Assembly: GCA_013396755.1 (NCBI GenBank)
Contig: VWZF01005522.1
Span: 124,001 to 188,000 of the forward strand
DNA length: 64,000 nt
DNA from: Sclerurus mexicanus
Taxonomy: Eukaryota > Chordata > Aves > Passeriformes > Furnariidae
Reading direction: 5' to 3'
Shown here: positions 13,601 to 24,665 of the stretch, in pieces
Numbering within the stretch: position 1 is the first letter of the stretch
How the letters are laid out: each line of letters opens with the position of its first letter
Notes under the pieces: generated by a model
Told to the model about the DNA's origin: nothing
What the model saw: only the letters and a program-made list of their open reading frames with translations
Database searches by the model: none
Program-made: the position numbers and the translations under genes

Positions 13601-16600
13601 AAGTCAGGCTGACTCATTCCCACTTACAGTGAGTGCAGGGAAAAGAAGTGCGATAAAAAACTCTTGTGCCCTTGAGCGCTGAAGCGTACAGACTTTGTAT
13701 GCTTTGTATGTATGCTTTCTAATTTTCTGTTTTGTTTTCTTCTTGCCTACTGATCACCATCAGATATGCGTAATGCAGCACCAAACTGCTTTGCTCAGCC
13801 CTGTAAATAGTGATGAAGTAGAAAAATGTTCAACAATATGTAAGAAGGCAAAAACCATTTGACCTGGCCAAGCTTAAGTAGCCTCACATTTAGCACGCTA
13901 ACTCCAAAATGTGCAATATACTTACACCACTGCAGAGCCTTGGGAAGTTACAATTGCAGTCAATGGCTGTAAGACCTAGTAGCTTCCCATCCTCCAGGAT
14001 TTAAGGAAGATTCATATGTTTTCTGTGAGTGTTCTGTCAAAGCTTCAGACTGTGTGGCTAATATCAGTGTGTGCTGGTTATCTGTTTTGGCTTCTTTAAA
14101 GAGAATTAATTTTTGGTTATTTGAAAGTAAAATTCATTGTAAGTCTGATGACTTAAGAGCAAGTGCTCTGGGTCAACAATTAAATGCTGAAATATTCTGA
14201 GCACCATGAGAGCACTCAGAACTTCAAAGATAAGTACTTCATTTTGCTGCAGATGAGGGAGTAATTTGACCTTACTGCTTTGACATTTTATCTTTGGTTT
14301 ATATTAGTAGAAAATCTTAAAATAGGAGGTAAAAGGTCAGGGATTAAAATCATGATGTAATTAAAATTGAAGTCTTAGGGTTTGCCCTTTAAGTTTAAAT
14401 GTTTTTGTAAGTTAAGGCTGAAATGATTTAATACACACCTTCTATATTTGGGTAAATTCTGATGGTATGAATTCCAAAATGTGTGCATTAGCCTTCTGAG
14501 TTAGCTTAAGATGAAAGGTTTTGATAAGCTATGAGAAGAACAAGCAGCTTTTGAGTTAATGGACCCTATCTACAAGTCAATCATTGTAATGTCTTGTTGT
14601 TTGAAGCTGTGTCTTAATTTTTCAGAGCTTGAGGCTGATGATATGTTTAAGATAGCCTTCAGTTCTGGCAGGACTTGAAGCAAATGTTTGTTTAGTACTG
14701 TCAGAAAGTAAAAAGCTAGTGACATGTGAAGTGACAGAGTAATACTCTGAGCAGTCATTGAGTTTGAAGTTAACGTTTTCTATCCTTGGGTTTTCTGCCC
14801 TTGCAGCTCTTTTCTTTGCTCCCTGGTACCCTAAACCTGAGGCCAAGAGGGAGTCTCACTGGTTGTGGCAGATGCTGTCAGGATACAACACAGACCTCTC
14901 TGTAAACATTTTTCAGATCTACGATAGCCCAAAATCTCATTTCTACTAATGCAAAGTTTGACCCTCTGCTGCTATTTTCATCTCTTTATAGCCTCAAAAG
15001 CATTGGCCACAGTTGCAATTTAGAGAGCAGGAAAAGTGTGTGTGTGTGCATGCAGTGCTCTCTCTTTTAATATCTGAGTAAAAGAGAAGACAAATTTGAG
15101 ACTGCAAATCCTCTTAATCAGTGAGGATTGGGGTTGGAAACGGCTCTCATTTCCCCACTGACACCAAAGGCATGTGAGAAAACAGATATGGATTTCAAGC
15201 CCCAGTCCACACTGGACAGGAATAATGAAGCAATCTGGGCACATGGGCATCCACATGTGGGCTCTTCAGAGTGTTAAGCCTGGAGGTGACAGATAACCCC
15301 GAGGAGCCCTGGAAGAGACCTGACAGTAGTGTGGACAGAGACAGAGTCCTCTGAGAAGACATATTCCCAGGTTGTGTTTTTTGTCCTTACCACAGCTGAG
15401 CACAGCTTGGCCCAGTGCACAGGCCTTCTGCTTGTTCTTGTATGAGTGTCTCCCCCATCCATACATACCTTCAGTATGTTATCAGCTGGGTTCCTTACCT
15501 CCAGAGCGATATTAAACCCATGTTTCTCTGTATGTCTGCACAAACTACACTATTTTGTTTGTGAGGGTGGGTGAGCTAGCTCAGTCATCCCACAGTCCTC
15601 TGCTAAAACAGACTCAGTGCCAGCCTGACCCAGTGCCAAGCCTGGAGTGCATGTCTGAGTGTATGGGAAGGGAGAAGAGGGATTTCTGCCTGTTGACTCC
15701 ACATACCTTCTCAGAATCAGGCACGGCTACTCAAGGTCAGCAATACACTATAGCCAAGCTTCCCTAGGGATTTGTGATTACAGTCCTGAATGCCAGATCT
15801 CCAGTCTTGACTTTCCTCCTCATTTTACCACTCCCATTTAAGTGGCCACCTCCCAAACTAATTCACTCATTTAGCTGCTTAATGCTTCAGGCCTCTGTTT
15901 TATAGCCCACACCATGGATGATCTTAGATGTGGAAACTGTCCCATTGAACACATCTGAACTGTTTTACATGCAGAATAGCTGAAAAATGTACAAAATACA
16001 CAGTGTCTTCATTAGAAGGGGTGGTGGGGAAGACATCCAGGATTTGTGAATTCTGTTTATGGGTTTACATCCACAGACTACCATTTCTTCTCAGCTTAAT
16101 TTCATTCTGCTTTTCTTTCTTAGTGAGTTTCTGTGTGAATCTGTGCATTTAATTTTCTCTTCTTTCCTTCCTAGGCCTCTAAACAGCTCATTTCAACTCA
16201 CTCTTACACTGTTCTGACATGCTTTACCTTTTTCCAATTAACTTTTCTTCTGAGTATTTGTGTTTGTTCCACCTGACTACAAGGTCATGGTGCTGTCATG
16301 AGACTTCAACATTTTTTCCTCCCTGCAGTGGCCATCTCTTTCCCTAGCCTTTCGATAACTTTGAGTCAAATGTTTCCCTTTTTCTTCCTCCTGAAAGAGC
16401 ATCACTCAGAGCACCTCTCACATGTGGATTGAGTTTGTACTTGGTTATTGAGCTAGGGACCAAAGGCAGTCTGTAACTGATGATGCCAATATAATTTTTT
16501 TAATTGACTAATTACATATATATATATGCTTCATCCTAGTAGCCTAATGAATTGTCTTAACCTGAGAAAGACTTTAGAGCCTAGTAGTGTAAAATAAACA

Positions 16601-17345
16601 AACAGTTTAAAATGAAAGACCTTACAGTCTTCTGATAACAAAGACTGAAAATACAGAAATGCACATCAGAAGAGGTCTTAAAAGTGGTCACTTTGAACCC
16701 ATTTCCTACCAACTCCCCTTTTTCTACCAAGTTCTTCTATAAACAGAATATGGGGGTTTTGTGCATGTGAATGTAGAACTGAGCCTTAAGATGTTAAGCA
16801 CTTTGCAGTTGGTATCTTTGTTTCACTCTCTACAGTCTTTTTTTCAACATTCTCTTTAAAAAAATATATTTTTCATTTACTTTCCCATTTTATTTTATAA
16901 CTCTAACTTGCCTGCATCCTGTTCACTGCTTCCTTCAGAGAATAATACTTATACCCCCATGATTCTTTCTTCTCCATAAAACTGAGATGAACCAGTGACA
17001 AATGAGAAAGCATTTCCATCTTTCTCACTTCAAGGGACCCGACAGGAGCATTTGTGTCTGACTCTTTCTTGTTTACCTAACAATTTGCTCTGAAAAATGG
17101 TTGCCCCTGGATTGTTTATATACAAAAAGTTCCTTGAAAAAGCACTCCCTGTTTATTGCAATTTATTAACTAGAAACAGGCTATCTTAGTTAATTTAATT
17201 GTTATATTTAAAGTGTTTCCTTCAACTCTGGTCAGAAGCAAAGATCCATCAGTAGGTGTATTACCTGGTGAACTATTTGTAGCTTAAATGTCTATAACTC
17301 ATGTTCATTGAAGATGCCTGTAAGGGTTTTTGCCTTTTTTCACAG

Positions 17346-17864
17346 GTGCCACCAGTGCTTCTGGACAAGCAGTTTTCAGAATTTACCCCAGACATCACAC
17401 CTATTATTCTGGCTGCCCACACCAACAATTACGAGATCATAAAGCTCCTTGTGCAGAAAGGGGTGTCTGTGCCCAGGCCACACGAGGTCCGCTGTAACTG
17501 CGTTGAATGTGTCTCAAGCTCAGATGTGGACAGCCTCCGCCACTCTCGGTCCAGACTCAATATCTACAAGGCTCTGGCGAGCCCGTCGTTGATTGCTTTG
17601 TCCAGTGAGGATCCTTTCCTTACTGCTTTTCAACTGAGCTGGGAGCTTCAGGAGCTGAGTAAAGTTGAAAATGAATTTAAGTCAGAGTATGAGGAACTGT
17701 CGCGGCAATGCAAGCAATTTGCAAAAGATCTCCTGGATCAGACACGGAGTTCCAGAGAATTGGAAATTATTCTTAATTACAGAGACGATAATAGCTTGAT
17801 AGAAGAACAAAGTGGTAATGATCTCGCAAGACTGAAACTGGCAATTAAATATCGTCAAAAAGAG
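17346..17864 (+). CDS. TRPC4: TRPC4 internal coding exon (exon 3 by human numbering): ankyrin repeat, zinc site, linker helices
   Basis: This exon codes for part of the cytosolic N-terminal domain of TRPC4, a receptor-operated, Ca2+-permeable plasma-membrane cation channel. It has 173 codons, phase 0 at both ends. A pyrimidine-rich tract and CAG precede it; GAG|GTGAGT is the donor. It opens VPPVLLDKQF and closes KYRQKE. The first 45 residues include the last ankyrin repeat (TPIILAAHTNNYEIIKLL). The motif HEVRCNCVEC follows: His at 17481, Cys at 17493, 17499 and 17508. In published TRPC4/5 structures these are the zinc ligands H172, C176, C178 and C181, which makes the first residue here 127. 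The rest (WELQELSKVENEFKSEY onward) is the helical linker domain. The reading frame stays open 45 nt upstream of the acceptor, but that part does not resemble TRPC4 and is intron. The sequence matches TRPC4 rather than TRPC5 as I recall the two families; exons 4 and 5 settle the choice. Confidence 0.96.
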
Positions 17865-18970
17865 GTGAGTGTGCTGGAGAATATTTAAGCATATTAAGTA
17901 GTAGTAATGTGATAGATCAGAGCCTGAAATGCATCCTTTTAATTGAGAAAAATCGCTGCTTATCTTTTTTGTTGTTGTTGTTCTACCAGATTTCTGCTTT
18001 TTTGTAGTTTTGATTAGATGAATTTGAGTAGTTACAGTTTGATAGTATCAGAATTTAAAATGTTCTTATAGGACAGGTTCTGTGAAACTGTTTTTTAATT
18101 TTACATCTGAATAGACATACTCTCCAGTAGTTGTACGTGGAAGTGCTCTTCAGTAATAGGATAAGAAATATATAAAGTGTACTTTAAATTAACTTGAACT
18201 GTGTCTGACAGAGAAAGGAGGCTATGTGTTTAACACATACTACAGGTACCTCTATAGAGAGGTTTCTTCAAAAAATAGCTATTCTAAATAGATATTGAAA
18301 CAGAAGATTAGTAGCAAAGTAATCCCAAAAATGTCGCCATTCAAATTCTCTTTCATAAAGAAATGGAAATATCTGGATATTGATTTTCATGACAGTTAAA
18401 AACTCGAATGTTTGCTTCACTGATAAATATATATATTCAGTTGTAATCAGAAATATTTTTAAAAAGCACTGAAGTTCTTTAGTGCATGCAAAAGCCAAAG
18501 GAGCAAGACAGAGAAATGAGTTAGGAAGACAGTTCCCATGATATTTCCAAAACTTCAGTTGATCCCTGCTCATCATCATGTTAGAATGTATTGTATCATC
18601 TTATTTGGAGCCTGTACATACAAAGTCAAGACAAATGCTGTTAGTAATTAAATAGTACTTGTACAAATTATGGCAAATTCTTAAGAAACTTCTGTTACAT
18701 TGAGCTAGTCTGTCTATCACTGCAAAATCTCTATTCTGCAAAATATAATAGTAAATGTGTTAATATATTAAGTATGTTAGAAAGGTTTGCAGAAATAGTA
18801 TCTAAACACGTAATGATTCTTTTGTCCATTTGAAATACAATTTAGTAATCCTAAGAAACTACCATGAAAGTAGGAACTGCTGGAAAAATTCTCAATTGTT
18901 CTCTGACTTCAGAAGTCTTCTATATAAGCATCTTTTCCTTCAGAAAATGTATTGCATAATTTTATATTTC

Positions 18971-19072
18971 ATAGCATAATGTTTTAAGCAAGATACTCAC
19001 TGCCTTCATAAATTACTTTCAGATGGTATTTTGCCAGGGTTAACAACTACTATTTCTGTTTCTTGAAATGCC
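18971..19072 (+). repeat. Unidentified duplicated sequence, copy 1
   Basis: Aligns without gaps over 102 bp to 19810-19911. I counted 80 identical positions by eye. The most conserved part is AATTA-TTTCAGATGGTA and the block TATTTCTGTTTCTT. It fits no bird repeat I recognise. Confidence 0.7.
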
Positions 19073-19809
19073 ATTCTTGTCTTACAGTCATTTAAGAAAT
19101 TCAGGCTTGGATTTCTTTTTTTCCAGGGATTCACACATTGAAACAAAATTCCGACCTCTCATGGTTTGGGGTTTTTTTGTTTTATTTTCTTTTAAACCTT
19201 ATCACAAAGCTTGAATTTTCTTAATTTGAGAAACAGTGAAACACATATGTAAGGTTAAATATTTTTTTTGTGGTTGCATCTGATTCCCTTGTCTAATTTA
19301 GTTGCAGTAATTCAGCTGATTACATCATTGATTCTTCGTAATAGCAAACATTAAAGCAATACTGACTTTGTGAAACAGTTACAAATCAATAGATCTTTTA
19401 TATTTGACACACATTTTTAATTTCTGTAAACATTTCCCACTATCCCTACCACTTGAGTCTCGATGAAATAAAATCAAGCTTTATTAGATTCTTTTGCTGT
19501 GTTCTTAAATGTATTCCATACTCCATGCTGAAGCAAACAGTAGCCACTGTATAACTGTTCAGTTATTTTATTTCTGATTATTACAACAGTCTTCTGGTAG
19601 GTGCAGCTCTAAGGTCAAGAAACTTCCCTCAGGCATAACAATTGCTTGGGTTCTGGCTGTCCTGGTGTGTATAGATCATGAAGAAAATACATCAGATATG
19701 TCTTTCTGGTTCTTGTATTAAGGGTGTTACGACTGACACTGACTCCAGCAGCCTGAAGGGTCTGGAGATTCTTTCAGCTCAGGCACTAGAACCCAGCCAG
19801 GAGTTCTTG

Positions 19810-19911
19810 ATAGTTGAACATTTTAGGAAATATATTCACTGCTTTTGTAAATTATTTTCAGATGGTACTGTTCCAGACTTAAGAAGTATTATTTCTGTTT
19901 CTTAAAATGCC
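19810..19911 (+). repeat. Unidentified duplicated sequence, copy 2
   Basis: Partner of 18971-19072, same strand, 839 bp further on. The match ends abruptly at both sides (sequence before ATAG and after AATGCC is unrelated), so it is either a local duplication or two copies of a short old repeat. Confidence 0.7.
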
Positions 19912-22900
19912 TCCCCAACAAAACAGCAAAATAGATAAGAATGCTTTGTCTTCCCCTTTTATCTTAGCACCCATCCCTAACATCTCAACCTTTTTTCATG
20001 CTATTACCAAAGGACATTGTGACACCATATTGGGAGCTGAGGTCAGAGTTCAGGGGTAAGAAATCAGGTCTGGTTGTCCAGAATGTCCAGTTGTAAGTCC
20101 AAAAATGGCATTCAGAAGTGACAAAATAGTGATGAATGAGGACAAGTAAAATTAGAATATGTGTCCTTTTATATTGTTTATATCATTAAGAGCTCAGGAG
20201 TTAAAGATTACTTTTTTTACTTTCAAGTTGAAAGTAACAAGAATTATTAGCAGTAATTCCTTTTGGCATTTTAAGCAAATGAACGTGAAACATATTAGAA
20301 CTAAGCCTTATAAAGAGGTGGAGTAGGCCTTGGATAATATGACTTGGTTTAATGTCAAGACACAAGATTGGGCAGAACAGCAGATTACTTTTAACAGTTT
20401 CCTTTTAGAAGCAAATAAATGGATGGTGAAGAATTTTCACTGTGTAAAGAAAGGAAAATTGACAAACATGAGAAAAGATAATTACCAAGCTTGGAGTTGT
20501 TGAGGAGCTTTGAAAATAACATGGTGTTTGGGATGTAAATCTAGAAATGCCTTCTAATGAAGAGAAAAAGACTCTTAACGTTAAGTGATTAAGCAGCACT
20601 TGATGTAGTGGTCTGCAAGCCCCTGATGCACCCTGTGTTACTGTGTATGGAAATTCCTTCTCAGTGCTGTCTCCATTGTCCATGTTCACGACTTTGCCCC
20701 TGAAGTGGACCTTCAACAAACCAAAAAATTTATGTCAATTGCATTTGAGGTTCTCTGCAAAAAAGTTGCTCATCTCTGCATTTCCATTCCTTTCTCACTT
20801 GACATAATGCTGTGATTCTCATTCATATACTGGCAAAAGGCATCTCAGTCATATCAATTCTTAGTCCGTGGAGTCATGTCAGAGGTAACCTACTATGTGG
20901 CATCGGGAAAGAAAGTTCCCTGATAAAACCATCTATCTTCTTTTAGTAATAATGAGATTGAAAGAGATTTATACTTTCAAGTTTACACTGGAGAATAATG
21001 TCTGGCAGGGCTGTGGATAGTATCTGTTTAGACCTATGTGGCAGAACCAGAGAGTATCTGCCAGGACTTATGTTTCATCTGCTTACCCACAAATTCTTCT
21101 TGGCATAGCACATAGAACAGAATATCCAAGGTACCATTTTATTTCTGTTCATTTTGCACCACTGATGCTGTTTGATTATAAGCAAAGACATGTTACTGAT
21201 GCTTATGATGTCTGTTTCTGACATCTACTGTTGCCTGTGCCACAACCAGCAGCAGAAAAGGGAGATTCCCTGAACTCATGCAGTCACCTAACATGGGGCA
21301 CAAACATTTTGTTGTCTGATTATCTGCTGTATAATATTATCTCAAGTAAGGCAGTGTTTGATTTTATGAAGACTGTCACAATTTCATTGTGTTAGACTCT
21401 CAGCCCACAAGGAGCAATGAGAAATGTTTTCCATTTTTCTGAACCAAATGAAAATGTTATCTGATTTAACTGCAGCTTCACTCAAGGATGTAGAAGGGAA
21501 GACCCCAGTTCTGTGTACGATTCACAAGCAAATCTGACTAAATTGCAAACCTCTGGTGAAGCAATGCAATTAAGTAGCAGAGAATAGTAGCAGTCTTGAA
21601 TGATTCGTAGATAGTCATCTTTGCCACCCAGAACATGCACGTTCTCCCTCCTATATTGAGAGTTTTTAGTAGAGAAATCACAGCAAAACCCAAGTGTCTC
21701 TCACTCTTCAGTTAACTTTGTTTTAGCTTTGGTTCTGTTTAGGTGTTAAGCATATAACTACAAAAATGTGTACCAAAGATTATTGGTAAACTTGGAATAT
21801 CTTATATTATCTGGAAGTAAGGTTAAATTCTGCACACTTCAATTTGACACTCTGGAAACACTGTAATAGGGGTTTTCTGCTTTTATCTTTAAAAACCTAA
21901 AGTAAATGTGTAGTTTATCTAGCCTCCATGCAGTGTTATGTATCATGTTGAGACATATCTAAAGAAACAAGAACTAAAGTTTCTAAAATTCTAGAAAAGT
22001 GTTTTTCCTGATCCTGAATTACCTTTAAAGGGTTTGATTTAAAACATGGAACCATTTTTAAATTTTCATTTCTTCCAATATTTACCAAACATGCAGCTGT
22101 TTTACTACTAAAAAACTCCCAAATACCTCTAGCTGGTCTTCTAGCAGCTCCCCCTTCCCAAGGGCAGGTCCTGTTTTTCTGAGTTGTGAGCAGCTGCAGA
22201 GCCTGGACTGGCAAAGGGGCAGAGTAAAAGAGGGAGCAGGTTTAACAATTTCACACATTTAAAAACATTAGGATTTAACAAGAGAACAGGCTTTATTAGA
22301 AAGAATTTCAGGGAGAATATTTCAGGGAAATCAGTTCAGACTAGGTTAAATCTTAAATACAATAATATGATAATGAGATTTCATATCAATCTTGTTTTCT
22401 AGGAAATTGTTGCTGCAGGATGAAAAGAGTTGTTCTTGATAATAAAAACCATCTGTTTGCTTCTGCTCAAAAGAGGACTTTTTAAAATGCAATCATCAGT
22501 TCTTTCTAGTTTTCTATGCAAAATATAGCCTCAATGAAATGGAAATATTTCATGCTAATTTCACAAAGTCAGTGAAATTTTCAATGAAAACATGTCAAAT
22601 CATTTCAAAGCTGTCATTTTCAGGTCGATGTTTAAACACTTTATTTCAATAAAATAAAAGATTTTGTTTGTCTGCAGTTTCTTCTCTACTCCACTTAGAC
22701 CTTAACATTTTTGACAATTAAATTATTAAATTCTTTTACTTAATATCATCTTTATTGTAATATTTTATAAACCAGTATAAGCATGATAGAAAGCAAGAAT
22801 TATTTCTTTTCAAAATTGAGTATCTCAACAGTGCCTAGAGAAAGTAATTTTTAAGTATGAAATTAAAAGTTACCATGTTCACTTAGTTCACTATGTTTTT

Positions 22901-23477
22901 AATGTTTAATTGTAATGTATCTCTCATTAAAAATCTTTCAGGTGCAAAAGCCTGAATTACGAACTCTTAACGACTTTGGAAACATAGTATCTTAAGAACA
23001 ATCCTATGTTTAAAAAAACACCACACCTGAAACATAAGCAGAAACACAGCAGCCATGTGTAGCAAGTCACTGTGTATATGAATATTTGTCAAGACTGCAA
23101 AGGTACACTCAGAAGTCTCCCTGTAAAAAATAACAAAACTTCACAAAAGCAGACTCTGATAATATTTGGGCATTTTTGACACCAAAGGAAGATATGTTTA
23201 GTCTATGAATCACATAACTGAGAGGAGTGATGTATACATGTTGGGGTCCGTGTATGCAAAAGACCCGTTTCTGCAGACTCTCAACCAGAGTATTCAAAAA
23301 GTTTGATAAACATCTTTCCAGGCAAGAGCCAGGTACTCTAAACCAGATCGTATGTTTGCTTTGTAAATCCTGTAAAAGTCTCTATGTTTATAGATAAGGA
23401 CTCCACAGATTGTTAAATAGTATGAATTATGTAAGAAGTTTATCTGCTACACATACTTAAAGTCTTCCTCTCACGGG

Positions 23478-24665
23478 TTATAGAATTGTTTCAGTTAAAA
23501 AAGACCTTTAAGATCATCCAACCATCAACTGAGCACTGCCAAGTCCACCACTAAACCATGTCCCTAAGTGCCACATCTACATGTCTGTGACTCTATCAGT
23601 TCCCTGAGCAGCCTGTTTCAGTCCTTGACAACCCTTTTGGTGAAGAATTTTTTCCTAATGTCCAATCTAAACCTCCCTGACACAACCTGAGACCATTTCC
23701 TCTCATTTTATCACTTGTTACTTGGGAGAAGAGACCAACCCCCACCTCCATTCAGGGAGCTGTAGACAGTGACAAGGTCTCTCCTGAGCCTCCTCTTCTC
23801 CAGGCTGAATAGCCCAAATTCCCTCAGCTGCTCCTCATAAGACTTGTGCTCCAGACCATTCACCAGCTTCACTGTCCTTCTCTGGACATGCTCCAGCACA
23901 TCAATGTCCTTATTGTAGCGAGGAGTGCAAAGCTGAACACAAGATTCAAGGTGTGGCCTCACCAGAGTCAAAGAGAGGGGACAATCACTGCCTGGGTTCT
24001 GCTGGGCCCACTATTGCTGATACAGGATAGGATGCCTTTGGCCTTTTTGGCCACCTGGTCACACTGCTGGCTTGTGTTCAGCCTCTTTCAACCAACACCC
24101 CCAAAATCCTTTTCTACCACTTTCTTTTTCTGCCTTTCTAATCACTCTTCCATCAGCCTGCAGTGCTGCATGGGGTTGTTGTCCCAAGTGCAGGACCTGA
24201 CAGTTTGCCTTATTGAGTCTCATACCATTGGCCCTGACCCATCGATCCAGCCTGTCCAGATCCCTCTGTAGAACCTTATTACTCGCCAGCAGATCAATAC
24301 TTCAACCCAGCTTGGCTTCTGAAGGGTGCCTCAAGATCCTCACCCAGATCATTGTTAAAGGAATTAAACAGGACTAGCCCCAATACTGAGCTCTGGAGAC
24401 ACCACTAGTGAGCAGACACCAGCTGGATGTAACTCCATTCACCACCATTCTCTGGGCCTGGCCATCCAGACAGGTTTTTTAACCAAGGAAGGGTAGATCC
24501 CTCCAAGCCATGAACTTCCAGTTTCTCCAGGAGAATTCTGTGAGAAATGGTGTTGAAGACTTTACTAAAGTCCAGGCAGACAGCATCCACAGCCTTTCCC
24601 TCATCCAGTAAGCAGATCACCTTGTTATAGCAGGAAATCAGGTTAGTCAAGCGGGACTAAATGAA
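23478..24665 (-). mobile_element. CR1 LINE, 5'-truncated, with reverse-transcriptase remnants
   Basis: This is a non-LTR retrotransposon fragment of about 1.2 kb, antisense to TRPC4 and the longest CR1 in the window. From its 5' side (right end) the minus strand encodes the reverse-transcriptase segment EGKAVDAVCLDFSKVFNTIS (first catalytic Asp block) and HRILLEKLEVHGLEG. After the middle domain it encodes LVRPHLESCVQLCTPRYNKD, then VQRRTVKLVNGLEHKSYEEQ and LREFGLFSLEKRRLRRDLV. The 3' UTR ends at the CCACTAAACCATG and AAGACCTTTAAGATCAT phrases. Frameshifts separate these blocks. Near 24309-24322 the stretch expected to encode the FADD catalytic box is missing about a dozen bases, so the copy cannot be active. 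Confidence 0.93.

Larger units (their letters stand above)
1..17345 (+). other. TRPC4: TRPC4 intron 2, 3' part
   Basis: This is non-coding sequence ending at the CAG acceptor before exon 3. No TRPC4 exon 2 sequence (start codon, first ankyrin repeats) is present, so the intron begins outside the window. Recognised content: a G13 run at 169, CR1 ends at 836-921, 2158-2434 and 10609-10676, a 21-bp tandem repeat at 3369-3427, and small microsatellites such as (GT)n near 15036. In 922-2157, 2435-10608 and 10677-17345 I see only AT-rich sequence of no recognised family. The open frames there are short, overlap on both strands and resemble no known protein. Confidence 0.85.

Noticed and set aside
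17301..17345. ATG-started 5' extension of exon 3 in the open frame
   Set aside because: These 15 codons contain the polypyrimidine tract and CAG acceptor and do not resemble TRPC4. The true exon starts at 17346.
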